Both the position numbers and the translations under genes were made by a program. From NCBI GenBank assembly GCA_037447655.1, contig JBBHKE010000893.1, positions 619,186 to 683,185 of the forward strand: 64,000 nt of DNA, in the 5' to 3' direction. This document shows, in pieces, positions 13,301 through 21,303 of this stretch. The first letter of the stretch is position 1. Each line of letters opens with the position of its first letter. The stretch is from Zygnema cylindricum (Eukaryota > Streptophyta > Zygnematophyceae > Zygnematales > Zygnemataceae). The notes beneath the pieces were generated by a model. The model saw only the letters and a program-made list of their open reading frames with translations. It did no database searches and was not told where the DNA came from.

Positions 13301-16300
13301 AAACTCACATTATGACTCACCATTTCTTTCTTCCCAAGACAAATAAAACAAAAATCACAGATACTACACTCCCAGAAAGAAAAGCAAGTTGTACCTGGTT
13401 TTTAAACGTTTCTACAAGTGGCCATTGGTGACGAATCAGTGGAAAGGACGCTAACAACTCCTTCAAGTCTCCCTTCTCATGTCCCATAAGAAGTGTGTGA
13501 ACTTCTCCTGCACGCATATATCTCTCGGCTCCCTCCAAATACATATGCTCATCAAGGCAACCCCAAATCTTTTCGGGAGTGTCCACGAGGTACTTCACTC
13601 GAGTGCCTAATCCATATAACTTCTCACGTCTCTGCATAAAAACATAAGCATAAAAACAGAGCAGGTCAAGCACTTTTCAAACATTGGAGAGAGCGATCCA
13701 GCAAAAATTAGATTTAGCCTAACACAAAAACATTTAGAGCGTCAGTAACGCCCAGTTAACTGTTGGAAACAGTTTCACAAAGAAATGGCAAGTTGATTTG
13801 GAACTACATAGATTTTCCCAATCGCAAAAAATTCCACCCCAAAGTTGAACAGAATGCAGAAGAATGGACGCACATGCTGAGTTATTTTCTCAATAAATGA
13901 CGAATGCAGTCAGAAAATTTGTTGCTTTGCACATCGAAAAGGTTATAGAATGCATACATAAAGTTCAAACAGAAAGGTTAACGCTGTGTATCGTAACTGA
14001 GTGGTAAAAGTATATAAATCCATATGAAACGCTGTGAACCAAATGGCATTAAATATAATATTTCACGAGGATCAACGATGGCAAAAACTAAACATCTCTG
14101 AGGAACTACACTGCCCATAGCTATATTGTAAATGCGAAATTAGAATGTCTAATACTAATTTGGTGTAGGAAGATGTGACAGATTGCAATCCACTCCCTCA
14201 AATAGTGGATTAACTATATTTTATGATTTTCGACCAAATGAGTGTTATTAACGCTAATAACAATTGGCATTGTACCTGTACTGCATGCAAAAGGATGTGT
14301 ATAGAAGAGAAAGTGGCTGCAATCCCTCACTGGGAGCGCTGAATGTTAATTATGCCATAGTAGCCGAGATGGAAAGAGGACAAGAGAAATGAATAAATTC
14401 TGTCAAATCAAATTAATCAATTAATTAATCAATTACTGTCGGACAGTGAAAGATGTAAAAGAATAGGGTCTCAGAAAGCTTTGAGGAGCATGTTCATGAG
14501 GGCATCGTATGAAAACCAAGAAATGGAGACCAGCTCGAAGACATCCTCTTAAGCACCAGTACATGAGTGGTCATGAAAAGAAGTCTGATGGTGAGGGAAT
14601 AAAATTCTGGAGGACAAAAGAAGGGAGAACAATTGGAAACGGCAGAGCATGCTGTAAAAATTAAAAAAAACTGACGAAAGGTAGAAGGCCACCAAGTAGG
14701 AGCACACTGAGGAAAAAAGTGTTGAAAAAGTAACTAAAAAAGAGAAAGAATAAATAAAATAGGGTGGTCGCAAAATGAGTATGGCATGCAAATGCAGCTT
14801 TGTGTTGGCCACACATAAAAAAAGTGCATCATGAGGGAAGTTACAAGATGATAAAAGCTCCAACAACCGTTGACTCTTAAAGCCAACAAAAAGTATCGCC
14901 TAAACAACAAAACTAGGACATCGCTATAAGTTACCATGAAGTTTATGATGAGATGGGGCCCAACGGAAAACGATAAAGACAGGATTGCAACACTCCCTGC
15001 TCAGAATCCAGAACAGGACGAACGAAGCCTTGTTTTTACCTGTCGTAGCTCATCTGTCCCTCTAGCTGGAACAGATGTCGCGATGCTCTTGTGTAAAGTT
15101 GCAAAGCCTTCCTCCATGGCCGCTATGTTGGCAACTACTGCCTCGCAGGATCTGTCTCACAAACCCATCCATGAACCCTTCACCAGTCACTTGTAGAGAA
15201 TAGTACAATTCTCTAAAATGTTAACTAACCGACATCTAGTGCAAAAGAACATTTTAGATGAAACATATTCTGAGGCAATGACAAAGCCGAAACAACATAT
15301 CCAATAAATTAATTAGGACTCTGTTCTCCTCAGCTTAAATATGTAGCTCTGTTTTCAAAGTTTCATGGTCCAACGATATTAGAGGTGATACTAGGGGTGA
15401 GTACACATGCTTATTTGTAAAATGAAGAGATGCCTGACAACAAGTGTGGTTAATCGTATTGTTGATTACAGCTGAGACCGAAATGAAGCAAAGGTGAAGT
15501 CATTTTCTTTTCTGAAAGTGACTTCCATTACTTTCATTTTGAACAATTTCTAGTTGATTCTCAAAAAGTGAAATCTTTGCGTACACTGTCTATTTTCCCG
15601 GTCACTGGTCAATTCTGTGGCCAAAGATTGACATTGGTTGCAATAGTGCCTTCCTGGCGCATGCAATAGTATGTGGTAAAGGTGAATAGTCTTCCACAAA
15701 TGACTAGTGTTCCACACACAAATGAGTTCTGATGCGTAAACGATATTGAAGAGTTAAAAAAACTATGTAACAGGAAAGCTCCTGAGTAGTAATGGGCTCA
15801 TTAGATCCAGAGCAAAAGGAGGCTATTGGTTTCCTTTGCATGAAGGCCTCATTGTTCATGAACTATGGAAAAGCACATGACAGCATGTTCACATCTATTT
15901 TCTGAGTCATGTGTACCAACTCTGAAAGAAGGGGAAAATTATTGCACTAGACGTCACGATTAGATAAACGGTTCTACACAGAAAAACATTTGAGTTTCTG
16001 CTTAATATCCGGGAAAACGCAAAACAAAAAATTCACAAGAAAATGACGTTTTGCATCCTGTGTAGGGACGAAAAATCTCTGAAAAGACACAAAAAGTAAT
16101 GGTGTACTGGAAGGCCTTGGCGTCAAAAACTTGACATAAATCGCGTCTCCGTTTTTACGGAATTCTTTCAAGTTCATCATAAAGCTTCAGGAATTAAACA
16201 TCCCCCCTGATACTTGTCATATTGTAGGCCACAATGTGAACTACTGAACCATATTCACAACAATTTCCTAGCGTACATGGACACCGTTGAGGCTCAAAAT

Positions 16301-17030
16301 AAACTCCCTCGCCAACTCCTTCCCTCCCTCCCTCACTCCCTCCCGCTCTCCTCCATTCCGCTCTCCTCTTGTACTCTCGTTAAAAAGAGGAAACTCTCCC
16401 TAATTTCCTTAGTCCGTCACCAATTCACATTGCCACGCCACAGCAGGAAATCCTTCCAAACAGTCCCACACATAAAACCATTTCAGAATGAATTGGAATG
16501 GCTTTTCTGCTTGTTATGGGACATCTTCTTTTGACCGGCGTGGCCTTTTAATACACTTTCTTGAGTTTCTTCTCTTGTTCGTACTCCGATGGTTTACCGT
16601 CGCGAGCTTTGCAATAAAGCCTTTGTTTATAAGATGCCAGACCGAAGATCCACAGGTACTAACAATAATAAGTATACATCCAAGCCATGGCATTGCCATA
16701 CCGATATACATGGTCACGGCATGGTACACACATACATGGCGTGTCATTTCATATTATTGTCAGGCTTGTGAGGATTCCTGGACCATAGATCCACCTCAAA
16801 AACAAACAGCTTTACCTTTGCATGTCGAGAATCGAATCAGCCGACTCGATTAGGTCACGGTAACTGGCTCCGACAAGCTGTCGAAGTTCCTCCTTCTTCT
16901 CCTCGATGTCGCGTCTTGTCCGAGATTCCACCTCCCGAATCTCCGCCACACTCCGTGTCTCAAAAAGCCCCTCCGCATTCCGGGAGCTTCCAGGCTCCGA
17001 AGATTTCTGCTGAAACTTTCCGCCTCTCAT
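4213..17030 (-). CDS. COG1: Conserved oligomeric Golgi complex subunit 1 (COG1), 12 exons
   Basis: COG1 is a subunit of the eight-protein COG tethering complex on the cytosolic face of the Golgi, needed for retrograde vesicle docking and glycosyltransferase recycling. Twelve exons join into 3,183 nt with no internal stop, giving 1,060 residues, close to plant COG1 (about 1,070). Exons: 17030-16816, 15151-15040, 13631-13395, 12962-12807, 12246-11907, 11079-10637, 10361-10004, 9848-9364, 8977-8661, 8424-8242, 5063-4862, 4347-4213. All junctions are GT-AG and phases match. The N-terminus carries the Vps51/COG1 helix ([20 protein letters not shown], residues about 44-63). The C-terminal third has the plant-type DPIDW...YE..LWE.EK segment across exons 9 and 10. 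The start at 17,030 is the first ATG before the conserved LFET motif. It appears intact. Confidence 0.95.
4862..5063 (-). CDS. COG1: COG1 exon 11 (residues 949-1016)
   Basis: Acceptor TTTGCAG, donor GACAG|GTAAGG. It begins APLLSSNG after the PIS end of exon 10 and ends [13 protein letters not shown], paralleling the 'APLFKSFMQVGSKFG' tail of plant COG1. It lies 3.2 kb downstream of exon 10, across the gene's largest intron. Confidence 0.9.
5128..5334. mobile_element. TACACCG-family MITE in COG1 intron 10
   Basis: The left end is TACACCGTGCATCGCTATAA and the right end AAAATTCACGGTGT. It is about 207 bp with AT-rich interior sequence of TAATTTCTTTACCC type. The right end is imperfect, so the boundary is approximate. 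Confidence 0.5.
6170..6283. repeat. (CCCTAAAAAA)n tandem array
   Basis: Eleven head-to-tail units of CCCTAAAAAA (one unit has seven A's) plus a trailing CCC. The unit is the plant telomere repeat CCCTAAA lengthened by A's, so it is telomere-like but not a true telomere block. It lies in COG1 intron 10. Confidence 0.95.
6430..7375. repeat. Degenerate minisatellite, CATCAGTAACAATAA-like
   Basis: Repeated variants of 'aat-cca-tca-gta-aca-ata' recur (for example 6,530-6,640, 6,820-6,900 and 7,290-7,370). The units are of unequal length and diverged, interrupted by unique sequence at about 6,900-7,250. It lies within COG1 intron 10. Confidence 0.55.
7900..8220. repeat. Degenerate minisatellite, second block
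   Basis: The same CCACCAGTAA/CCATCAGTAACAA theme continues. At 8,105-8,215 it turns into a 25-30 bp unit of the form ACAATAATACACG-ACTTACTG repeated about four times. The small plus-strand open frame here simply reads through the repeat. Confidence 0.6.
8242..8424 (-). CDS. COG1: COG1 exon 10 (residues 888-949)
   Basis: Acceptor TTTGCAG, donor ATCAG|GTGAGA. It continues the exon 9 motif as [20 protein letters not shown], followed by [13 protein letters not shown], matching the YEPYLWENEK...VLFGFFVQLNRMYTDT pattern of plant COG1. Confidence 0.93.
8661..8977 (-). CDS. COG1: COG1 exon 9 (residues 783-888)
   Basis: Acceptor TCTTCAG, donor GCTAC|GTAAGT (phase 2). It encodes [35 protein letters not shown], then a Ser-rich linker and [10 protein letters not shown]. 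The DPIDW motif is a hallmark of plant COG1. Confidence 0.93.
9364..9848 (-). CDS. COG1: COG1 exon 8 (residues 621-782)
   Basis: Acceptor GTTGCAG. The donor GCGAAG|GTTTGT is weaker than the others (GTTTGT rather than GTAAGT or GTGAG) but is the only one that keeps frame with exon 9. It encodes the WEETIQKSV and [20 protein letters not shown] blocks conserved in plant COG1. Confidence 0.9.
10004..10361 (-). CDS. COG1: COG1 exon 7 (residues 502-621)
   Basis: Acceptor GGTCCAG, donor GGCAG|GTGAGC in phase 1. It encodes [20 protein letters not shown], then a helical stretch with [14 protein letters not shown], the 'ERaLliGrl' motif expected in the middle of COG1. Confidence 0.92.
10637..11079 (-). 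CDS. COG1: COG1 exon 6 (residues 354-501)
   Basis: Acceptor GTTGCAG, donor GAG|GTGAGG. It restores a Val codon split with exon 5. It encodes the [16 protein letters not shown] segment (COG1 families have a comparable 'K..K.LA.I' block) and the acidic stretch up to the SPE end. Confidence 0.92.
11654..11855. mobile_element. TACACCG-family MITE in COG1 intron 5
   Basis: The ends are TACACCGCTCATCGTTATT and AATAACGATGAGCGGTGTA, a 19-bp perfect inverted repeat. The 202-bp element has the core GCAAGGAGACGTGGCAGATT, shared with 20,764-20,923 and 14,107-14,274. Confidence 0.8.
11907..12246 (-). CDS. COG1: COG1 exon 5 (residues 241-354)
   Basis: Acceptor CCACAG, donor GCAG|GTGAGG (phase 1). It begins [11 protein letters not shown], contains [19 protein letters not shown] and ends [13 protein letters not shown]. 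The downstream Met often taken as an open-frame start is internal; the exon opens upstream of it. Confidence 0.92.
12526..12718. mobile_element. TACACCG-family MITE in COG1 intron 4 (inverted core)
   Basis: The ends are TACACTGCCCATCATCATTA and ATAACTATGGGCAGTGCA. The core is the same as the intron 5 copy but in the opposite orientation (TTGCCACGTTCCT at about 12,636). Length is about 193 bp. Confidence 0.7.
12807..12962 (-). CDS. COG1: COG1 exon 4 (residues 189-240)
   Basis: Acceptor AATAG, donor CAG|GTGAGC, both in phase 0. It encodes a 52-residue helical segment including [19 protein letters not shown] and ending [12 protein letters not shown], in line with the 'L..R..W...' stretch of plant COG1. 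It is too short for a typical open-frame threshold and was found by splicing. Confidence 0.9.
13395..13631 (-). CDS. COG1: COG1 exon 3 (residues 110-188)
   Basis: Starts after ATGCAG in phase 0 and ends at a CAG|GTACAA donor. It encodes helical sequence with the conserved core [20 protein letters not shown] followed by [11 protein letters not shown], typical of the COG1 region in which a lesion list of subunit contacts begins. Confidence 0.92.
14107..14274. mobile_element. TACACCG-family MITE in COG1 intron 2
   Basis: The ends are TACACTGCCCATAGCTAT and AATAACAATTGGCATTGTA. The 168-bp copy has a diverged core, with GATGTGACAGATTGCAAT in place of GACGTGGCAGATTGTAGT. Confidence 0.7.
15040..15151 (-). 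CDS. COG1: COG1 exon 2 (residues 72-109)
   Basis: Preceded by GACAG and followed by GTAAAA. It reads [20 protein letters not shown], which continues the N-terminal coiled coil (plant COG1 has a CES-I-NI pattern here). A plus-strand open frame across it is an antisense shadow. Confidence 0.9.
15152..16815 (-). other. COG1 intron 1 (1.66 kb)
   Basis: No gene is seen. It includes a pyrimidine-rich CTCCCTCC tract at 16,318-16,362. The open frames at 16,214-16,853 (plus) lie across the intron/exon 1 junction and are shadows. Confidence 0.7.
16816..17030 (-). CDS. COG1: COG1 exon 1 (residues 1-72)
   Basis: This exon encodes a short basic, Ser-rich leader and then the charged Vps51/COG1-type helix that mediates subunit assembly. 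It ends within an Arg codon (CAAAG|GTAAAG donor) and is rejoined by exon 2. Confidence 0.93.
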
Positions 17031-17711
17031 TTTGGATTTTCGGCTTTACGGATCGCACAATGCAGTACCTTTAAGAAAAATTGTAAGATGCCTCCGAAGA
17101 AAATCAAGGAGACTCGGATTGCGATCTATGTGAGAGGCGCGGGATATGCTTAGAGTAGTTTCTTCATTGTCTTTAACAAATAGATGATGGAAGTCAAGAG
17201 AAAGGCATAGCTTTCATGGCCATGGTCCCTACAAGTTGAATGGTGGAAAAACAAAAGTTCAAATGTGCGAAAACGACAGAAAACGCTATGAGTGATGTTA
17301 CATGAGATTATTCCGTCAAGAACTGATGGCCATCGGTCAGGTAGGTGTAAATATGAAAACTGACCTCAATGTAGTTCAGAACACAATAATTGCCATGATT
17401 GAAAAAATCGACAGCCAATGATATCGGTTTTCGCAGGGTTAGGTATCGGAAGCCCTTTTACCAATAAACCAGAGGTCGCAAAAAAGTCAAATTTTTACAT
17501 AACCGAAACCGACCGTTTTTTTTTTTCAAAATTTGAGTAACCGACGCCCGACCGGGTTATGTCACGCTCCAAAATTGTTAACCGTTAACCGACCGGCGTT
17601 TACGAAAATAAAATTTAACCGAAACTCGATTTCTGGCGACTAACCGTACCCGCCCGTAACCGAAAGAGTACAAAATTACAACGCTCGTTGTTATTAGCGT
17701 TAAGCATTTAT
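17031..17711. promoter_or_regulatory. Upstream region of COG1, with a repeat fragment
   Basis: The COG1 promoter and 5' untranslated region should lie immediately left of 17,030 on the minus strand. No TATA box or other motif could be fixed. From about 17,465 to 17,690 the sequence is a diverged copy of 28,757-28,970, sharing GAGTCGCAAAA/GAGGTCGCAAAA and 'ACCGAAACTCGATTTCT' blocks. In both places a TACACCG-type end follows within about 50 bp. Confidence 0.4.
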
Positions 17712-18275
17712 TACACCGCGAATCGTAATTATCGTAAATAAATAATTAATGTTGTCCATTCTAATTTATATTTTTTCGTTTTTCAAAAAATGTTTTACTC
17801 TACACCGCGAATCGTTATTAATGTCAAAGTCACTAATTTGGGTTCTTAAAATTTTGATTTCTTTCCTCAAATAGGATACATGATTTTAATTTTTCCTTGA
17901 CGTTAATTAAGGTACGGTACAAAATAGCGTAGAGAACCAAAGTACAATATTTCTAAATAGTATGGCGTACGGTTGATGTCAACCATAGAGAAATGTACCT
18001 TTTCAAGTGAAAATTTTACAAGAAATGAATTAAATCAGATGCGCACGCATAGGAACGTGCGCTAAAAAAAACGGGATTGGTCTGACATGTAAATTAGTAT
18101 GGCATGTACGGATATTTTAAATTCGCGACGGCGTACGATTTCTAATATTTTGTAGGGATACATATATTAATTTTATATAATCCTACGGCAAAAATTCCAT
18201 TTTTGCTGTTCCAAATTAGCATTAACGCCGAAATTAGAATACACTTTTATTTTTTTAATTTCAAATTCTTAATTA

Positions 18276-18974
18276 GGGTGAAGTTCCATTAGACGAAAAG
18301 TGAGATTGTTTACAAAAATTCGGACCTCTCCGTACTACGCCGTACCTCTTATTTTGTTTTTATTAGGTAAACAACATTACAAAGAATCTTGCTAATATTC
18401 TCCAAAAGTCTGGGAGTTAACAATGACCGTTGGATATTTTTTCGCGAAGCATTCGCTTCAAAAGTTTCTGTAATTGGTGATGTACCTCACGAGGTACATC
18501 ACCAATTACAGAAAAAATTGAGCCGCGACACGCTGGATAATGAGCATACGTGTCAACCTGACGACCAACGGAAATCAAAAATTTCGCATACGATTTTCAC
18601 ATTCAAAAATCCAACAGAAAATACAAACGAAATGTCGTAACGCACTTTCGTCCCACTATTTCTGGCAACGCTCATTCGTCACGCGAAAAAACAACAACCA
18701 TAAAAAAATGAGGTGGCATTTGACAAGGCATCTGCAAAGAGTACAAAAGTGGTGTTGCACGATGACCTAGTACGCACGTACATGGTACCCAAATGGAGAT
18801 TTTTGGTAGGTGTGAAAATCATTGACGGTTTTCAATATCAAATCTATATTTACGTGGTGCCACTATTTTGCTAACACGTGGATTACAGACTCTGCGCAAT
18901 GGAACTTCGTTCAAAGTGTAGCAACTTGTAATGTTGGCCGTACGATTACAGAATGTCGTAATGGAACCTCACCC
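18276..18974. mobile_element. MITE2 copy 1
   Basis: It starts GGGTGAAGTTCCATTAGACG and ends GTAATGGAACCTCACCC, with TTA/TA-type flanks. It contains a 40-bp near-perfect palindrome (18,470-18,509). Its open frames are not maintained between copies. Confidence 0.85.
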
Positions 18975-19044
18975 TTAGCATCGAGTACGGTAAATTTTCT
19001 TAAACACTATTTAAACTTTGACACTAATAACGATTCGCGGTGTA

Positions 19045-19350
19045 GTTTATCAATAACTCTAATTTGGGTTTCTATCCGTAATAATTATCCGCTTTAAATA
19101 TCTTTTATGTACAAATACAGAATCTGACATACGTACAATTTCACGTCATTATGACGTTTTCACTACGGGGTTTTTGAAAAACGCATTCTGTCAAAACGTA
19201 CAATTTCACGTCATTATGACGTTTGCACCTCGCAGTTTGTGAAAACGTAGTGTTACATCATAACGACATGTATTAAACATTTTTGTATTTTTTTCGTTAA
19301 TGCGGTACAATGTTGTACGGTCAACCACACTATTTAAAACGACACTATAC
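19045..19350. other. Centre of the nested element, with a repeated ACGTCAT..ATGACGT motif
   Basis: This unique centre lies between the two inner TACACCG ends. A 28-bp block (CGTACAATTTCACGTCATTA and following) occurs at about 19,133 and again at about 19,196. Each block holds ACGTCATTATGACGT, a near-palindrome resembling bZIP/CRE half-sites. A related CGTCATAATGACGTC occurs near 23,903. Confidence 0.6.
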
Positions 19351-19420
19351 TACACCGCGAATCGTTACTAGTGTCAAAGTTTAAATAGTGTTGAAGAAAA
19401 TTTATCGTAATTGATGCTAA

Positions 19421-20151
19421 GGGTGAAGTTCCATTAGACAAAAAGTGAGGTTGTTTACAGAAATTCAGACCTCTCCATACTACGCCGTACTTCTTATTTT
19501 GTTTTTATATAGAAAACAACATTACAAAGAATCTCGCCAATATTCTCCAGGAGTCTGGGAGTTAACAATGACCGTTGGATGTCTTTTCGTGAAGCATTCG
19601 CTTCAAAAGTTTCTGTAATTGTTGGTGATGTACCTTGCGAGGTACATCACCAATTACATAATTTTTTGAGCCGCGACACGTTGGATAATAAGCATACCTG
19701 TTAAAATGACAACCAACGGAAATAAAAAAAATCTAGCACACGATATACGCATTCAAAAATCCAACAAAAAATACAAACAAAATGCCGTAACGTACTTTCA
19801 GCACGTTATTTGTGTTAGCGCCCATTCGTCACACTATTTATGAAAACGCTCATTCGTCACGCGAAAAACAAAAACCCTAAAAAAATGAGGTGCCATCTGA
19901 CAAGGCGTCTACAAAGAGTACAGAAGTTGTGTTGAACGATGACCTGGTACGCACGTACAAAGTACGCAAATGAAGATTTTTGGTCGGTGTGAAAATCATT
20001 GACGATTTTGAATATCTGATCTTAACTCACGTGGTACCACTCAATTGTGAACACGTGGATTACAGACTCTGCGCAATGGAACTTCGTTCAAATTGTAGCA
20101 TTCTGTAATGTTGGCCGTACAATTACAGAATGTCCTAATGGAACTTCACCC
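19421..20151. mobile_element. MITE2 copy 2
   Basis: It starts GGGTGAAGTTCCATTAGAC and ends CCTAATGGAACTTCACCC. It has the same orientation as copy 1 although the surrounding arms are inverted. Its hairpin (about 19,617-19,660) carries a 3-bp insertion. It is about 90% similar to copy 3 by eye. Confidence 0.85.
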
Positions 20152-21159
20152 TAATTAAGAATTTGATTTTTTTTTTTTAAAATGTGTATTCTAATTTCGG
20201 CATTATGCTAATTTGGGAACAGCAAAAATATAATATTCGCCGTACTATTATACACATTAATATACGTATCTGTACAAAATATTAGAAATCGTACGCTGTC
20301 GTGAAATTTAAATATCCGTACATGTCAGACTTATTTACGTGTCAGAATAATCCGGTTTTTTTAGCGCACGTTTCTATGCATGCGCATCTGATATAATTCA
20401 TATTTTGTAATTTTTTCACTTGAAAAAGGTACATTTATGTACGGTCTGACATCGACCGTACAACACACTATTTATATCTTATTTTACTTTTGTTCTTTAC
20501 GCTATTTTGTACGGTACCTTAATTAACGTCAAGGAAAAATTAAAATCATGTATCCTATTTAAGGAAAAAATTCAAAATTTTAAGAACCCAAATTAGTGAC
20601 TTTGACACTAATAACGATTCGCGGTGTAGTGTTGTTAACGCTGATTCAAATAGTACCTTAAATAATGTAAAGAAAAAATTAGAGTTATTTACTTTTTTTA
20701 AGGTTTTTGGGTCAAAATTCGTGGTGACAGAATTAGCGTTAATAACGCTAATTACGATTCGCGGTGCAGTGTTAATGGAAAATTATGATTAATAATAATG
20801 TTTAATGCAAGGAGACGTGGCAAGTTATAGTCCACGTCTTTAAATAATGTTGTTAACTATATTTTGTGATTTTTGGCGATAAGTAGTAGAGACTTATTAA
20901 TACTAATAACAATGAGAGGTGTAGTGGTACATCTCCTTTTCCAAAAAAACATCTCGTGTACCTCTTGTTTTTACTATTTTGTCTTTTTGCAGCCTCCCTT
21001 AACGAATATTTTTTTTCCTCGTTAGTCACCTCATTCAAGAGATTTGTTCCTAATTTTGCGTGTAACTCTTAGATTAATGCTTAAACCCTTTATATTAATG
21101 TTTATTCTCTCACAAATCTATTTTTTTCGCTACAATTTTTGGACAGTTTTTCTTTCGAC
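20022..21159. repeat. Duplicated segment, copy A (partner 25,058-26,194)
   Basis: This 1.14-kb stretch is almost identical to the partner 5,035 bp downstream; by eye only two or three substitutions and one poly-T length change were seen. It begins inside MITE2 copy 2, crosses the right arm of the large element and ends at TCTTTCGAC. The same 61-residue minus-strand open frame occurs in both copies but shows no known domain and is not called. Confidence 0.9.
20764..20923. mobile_element. TACACCG-family MITE inside the duplication
   Basis: The core GCAAGGAGACGTGGCAAGTT matches the COG1 intron 5 MITE, and the right end is AACAATGAGAGGTGTA. The left end (TGCAGTGTTAAT) is decayed. A second copy lies at 25,799-25,958. 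Confidence 0.55.
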
Positions 21160-21303
21160 GTAACGATCTAAGAAGATCACATGAAAAGCCCATAACACAA
21201 CTTACGATAGGACTATCGTCAGATTCGGACGATCGGACGGTCGCTGATGAAAGTAGCGATCTAAGAAGATCACATGGAAAGCCCGTGACACAACTTACGC
21301 TAA
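21152..21303. repeat. Direct repeat pair, about 48 bp
   Basis: CGATCTAAGAAGATCACATG followed by AAAGCCC and ACACAACTTACG occurs at about 21,165-21,207 and again at 21,259-21,301. The spacer between the units contains GATTCGGACGATCGGACGG. Confidence 0.8.

Larger units (their letters stand above)
17801..20628. mobile_element. Long-armed inverted-repeat element, 2.83 kb
   Basis: The ends are TACACCGCGAATCGTTATTA and its inverse. The inverted similarity continues for about 470 bp inward on each side (left 17,801-18,275, right 20,152-20,628), then resumes at the centre (18,975-19,044 against 19,351-19,420). Each arm is interrupted at the same point by a MITE2 copy. No transposase is encoded. Confidence 0.8.
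17712..20767. mobile_element. Outermost TACACCG-family element of a nested set
   Basis: The left end is TACACCGCGAATCGTAATTA and the right end TAATTACGATTCGCGGTGCA, nearly perfect inverses. Only about 90 bp (left) and 140 bp (right) belong to this element; everything between is the inserted element 17,801-20,628. Confidence 0.65.

Noticed and set aside
20853-21038. 61-residue minus-strand open frame present identically at 25,888-26,073
   Set aside because: The identity is explained by the recent 1.14-kb duplication; the frame overlaps a MITE and shows no domain, so conservation is not evidence of coding.
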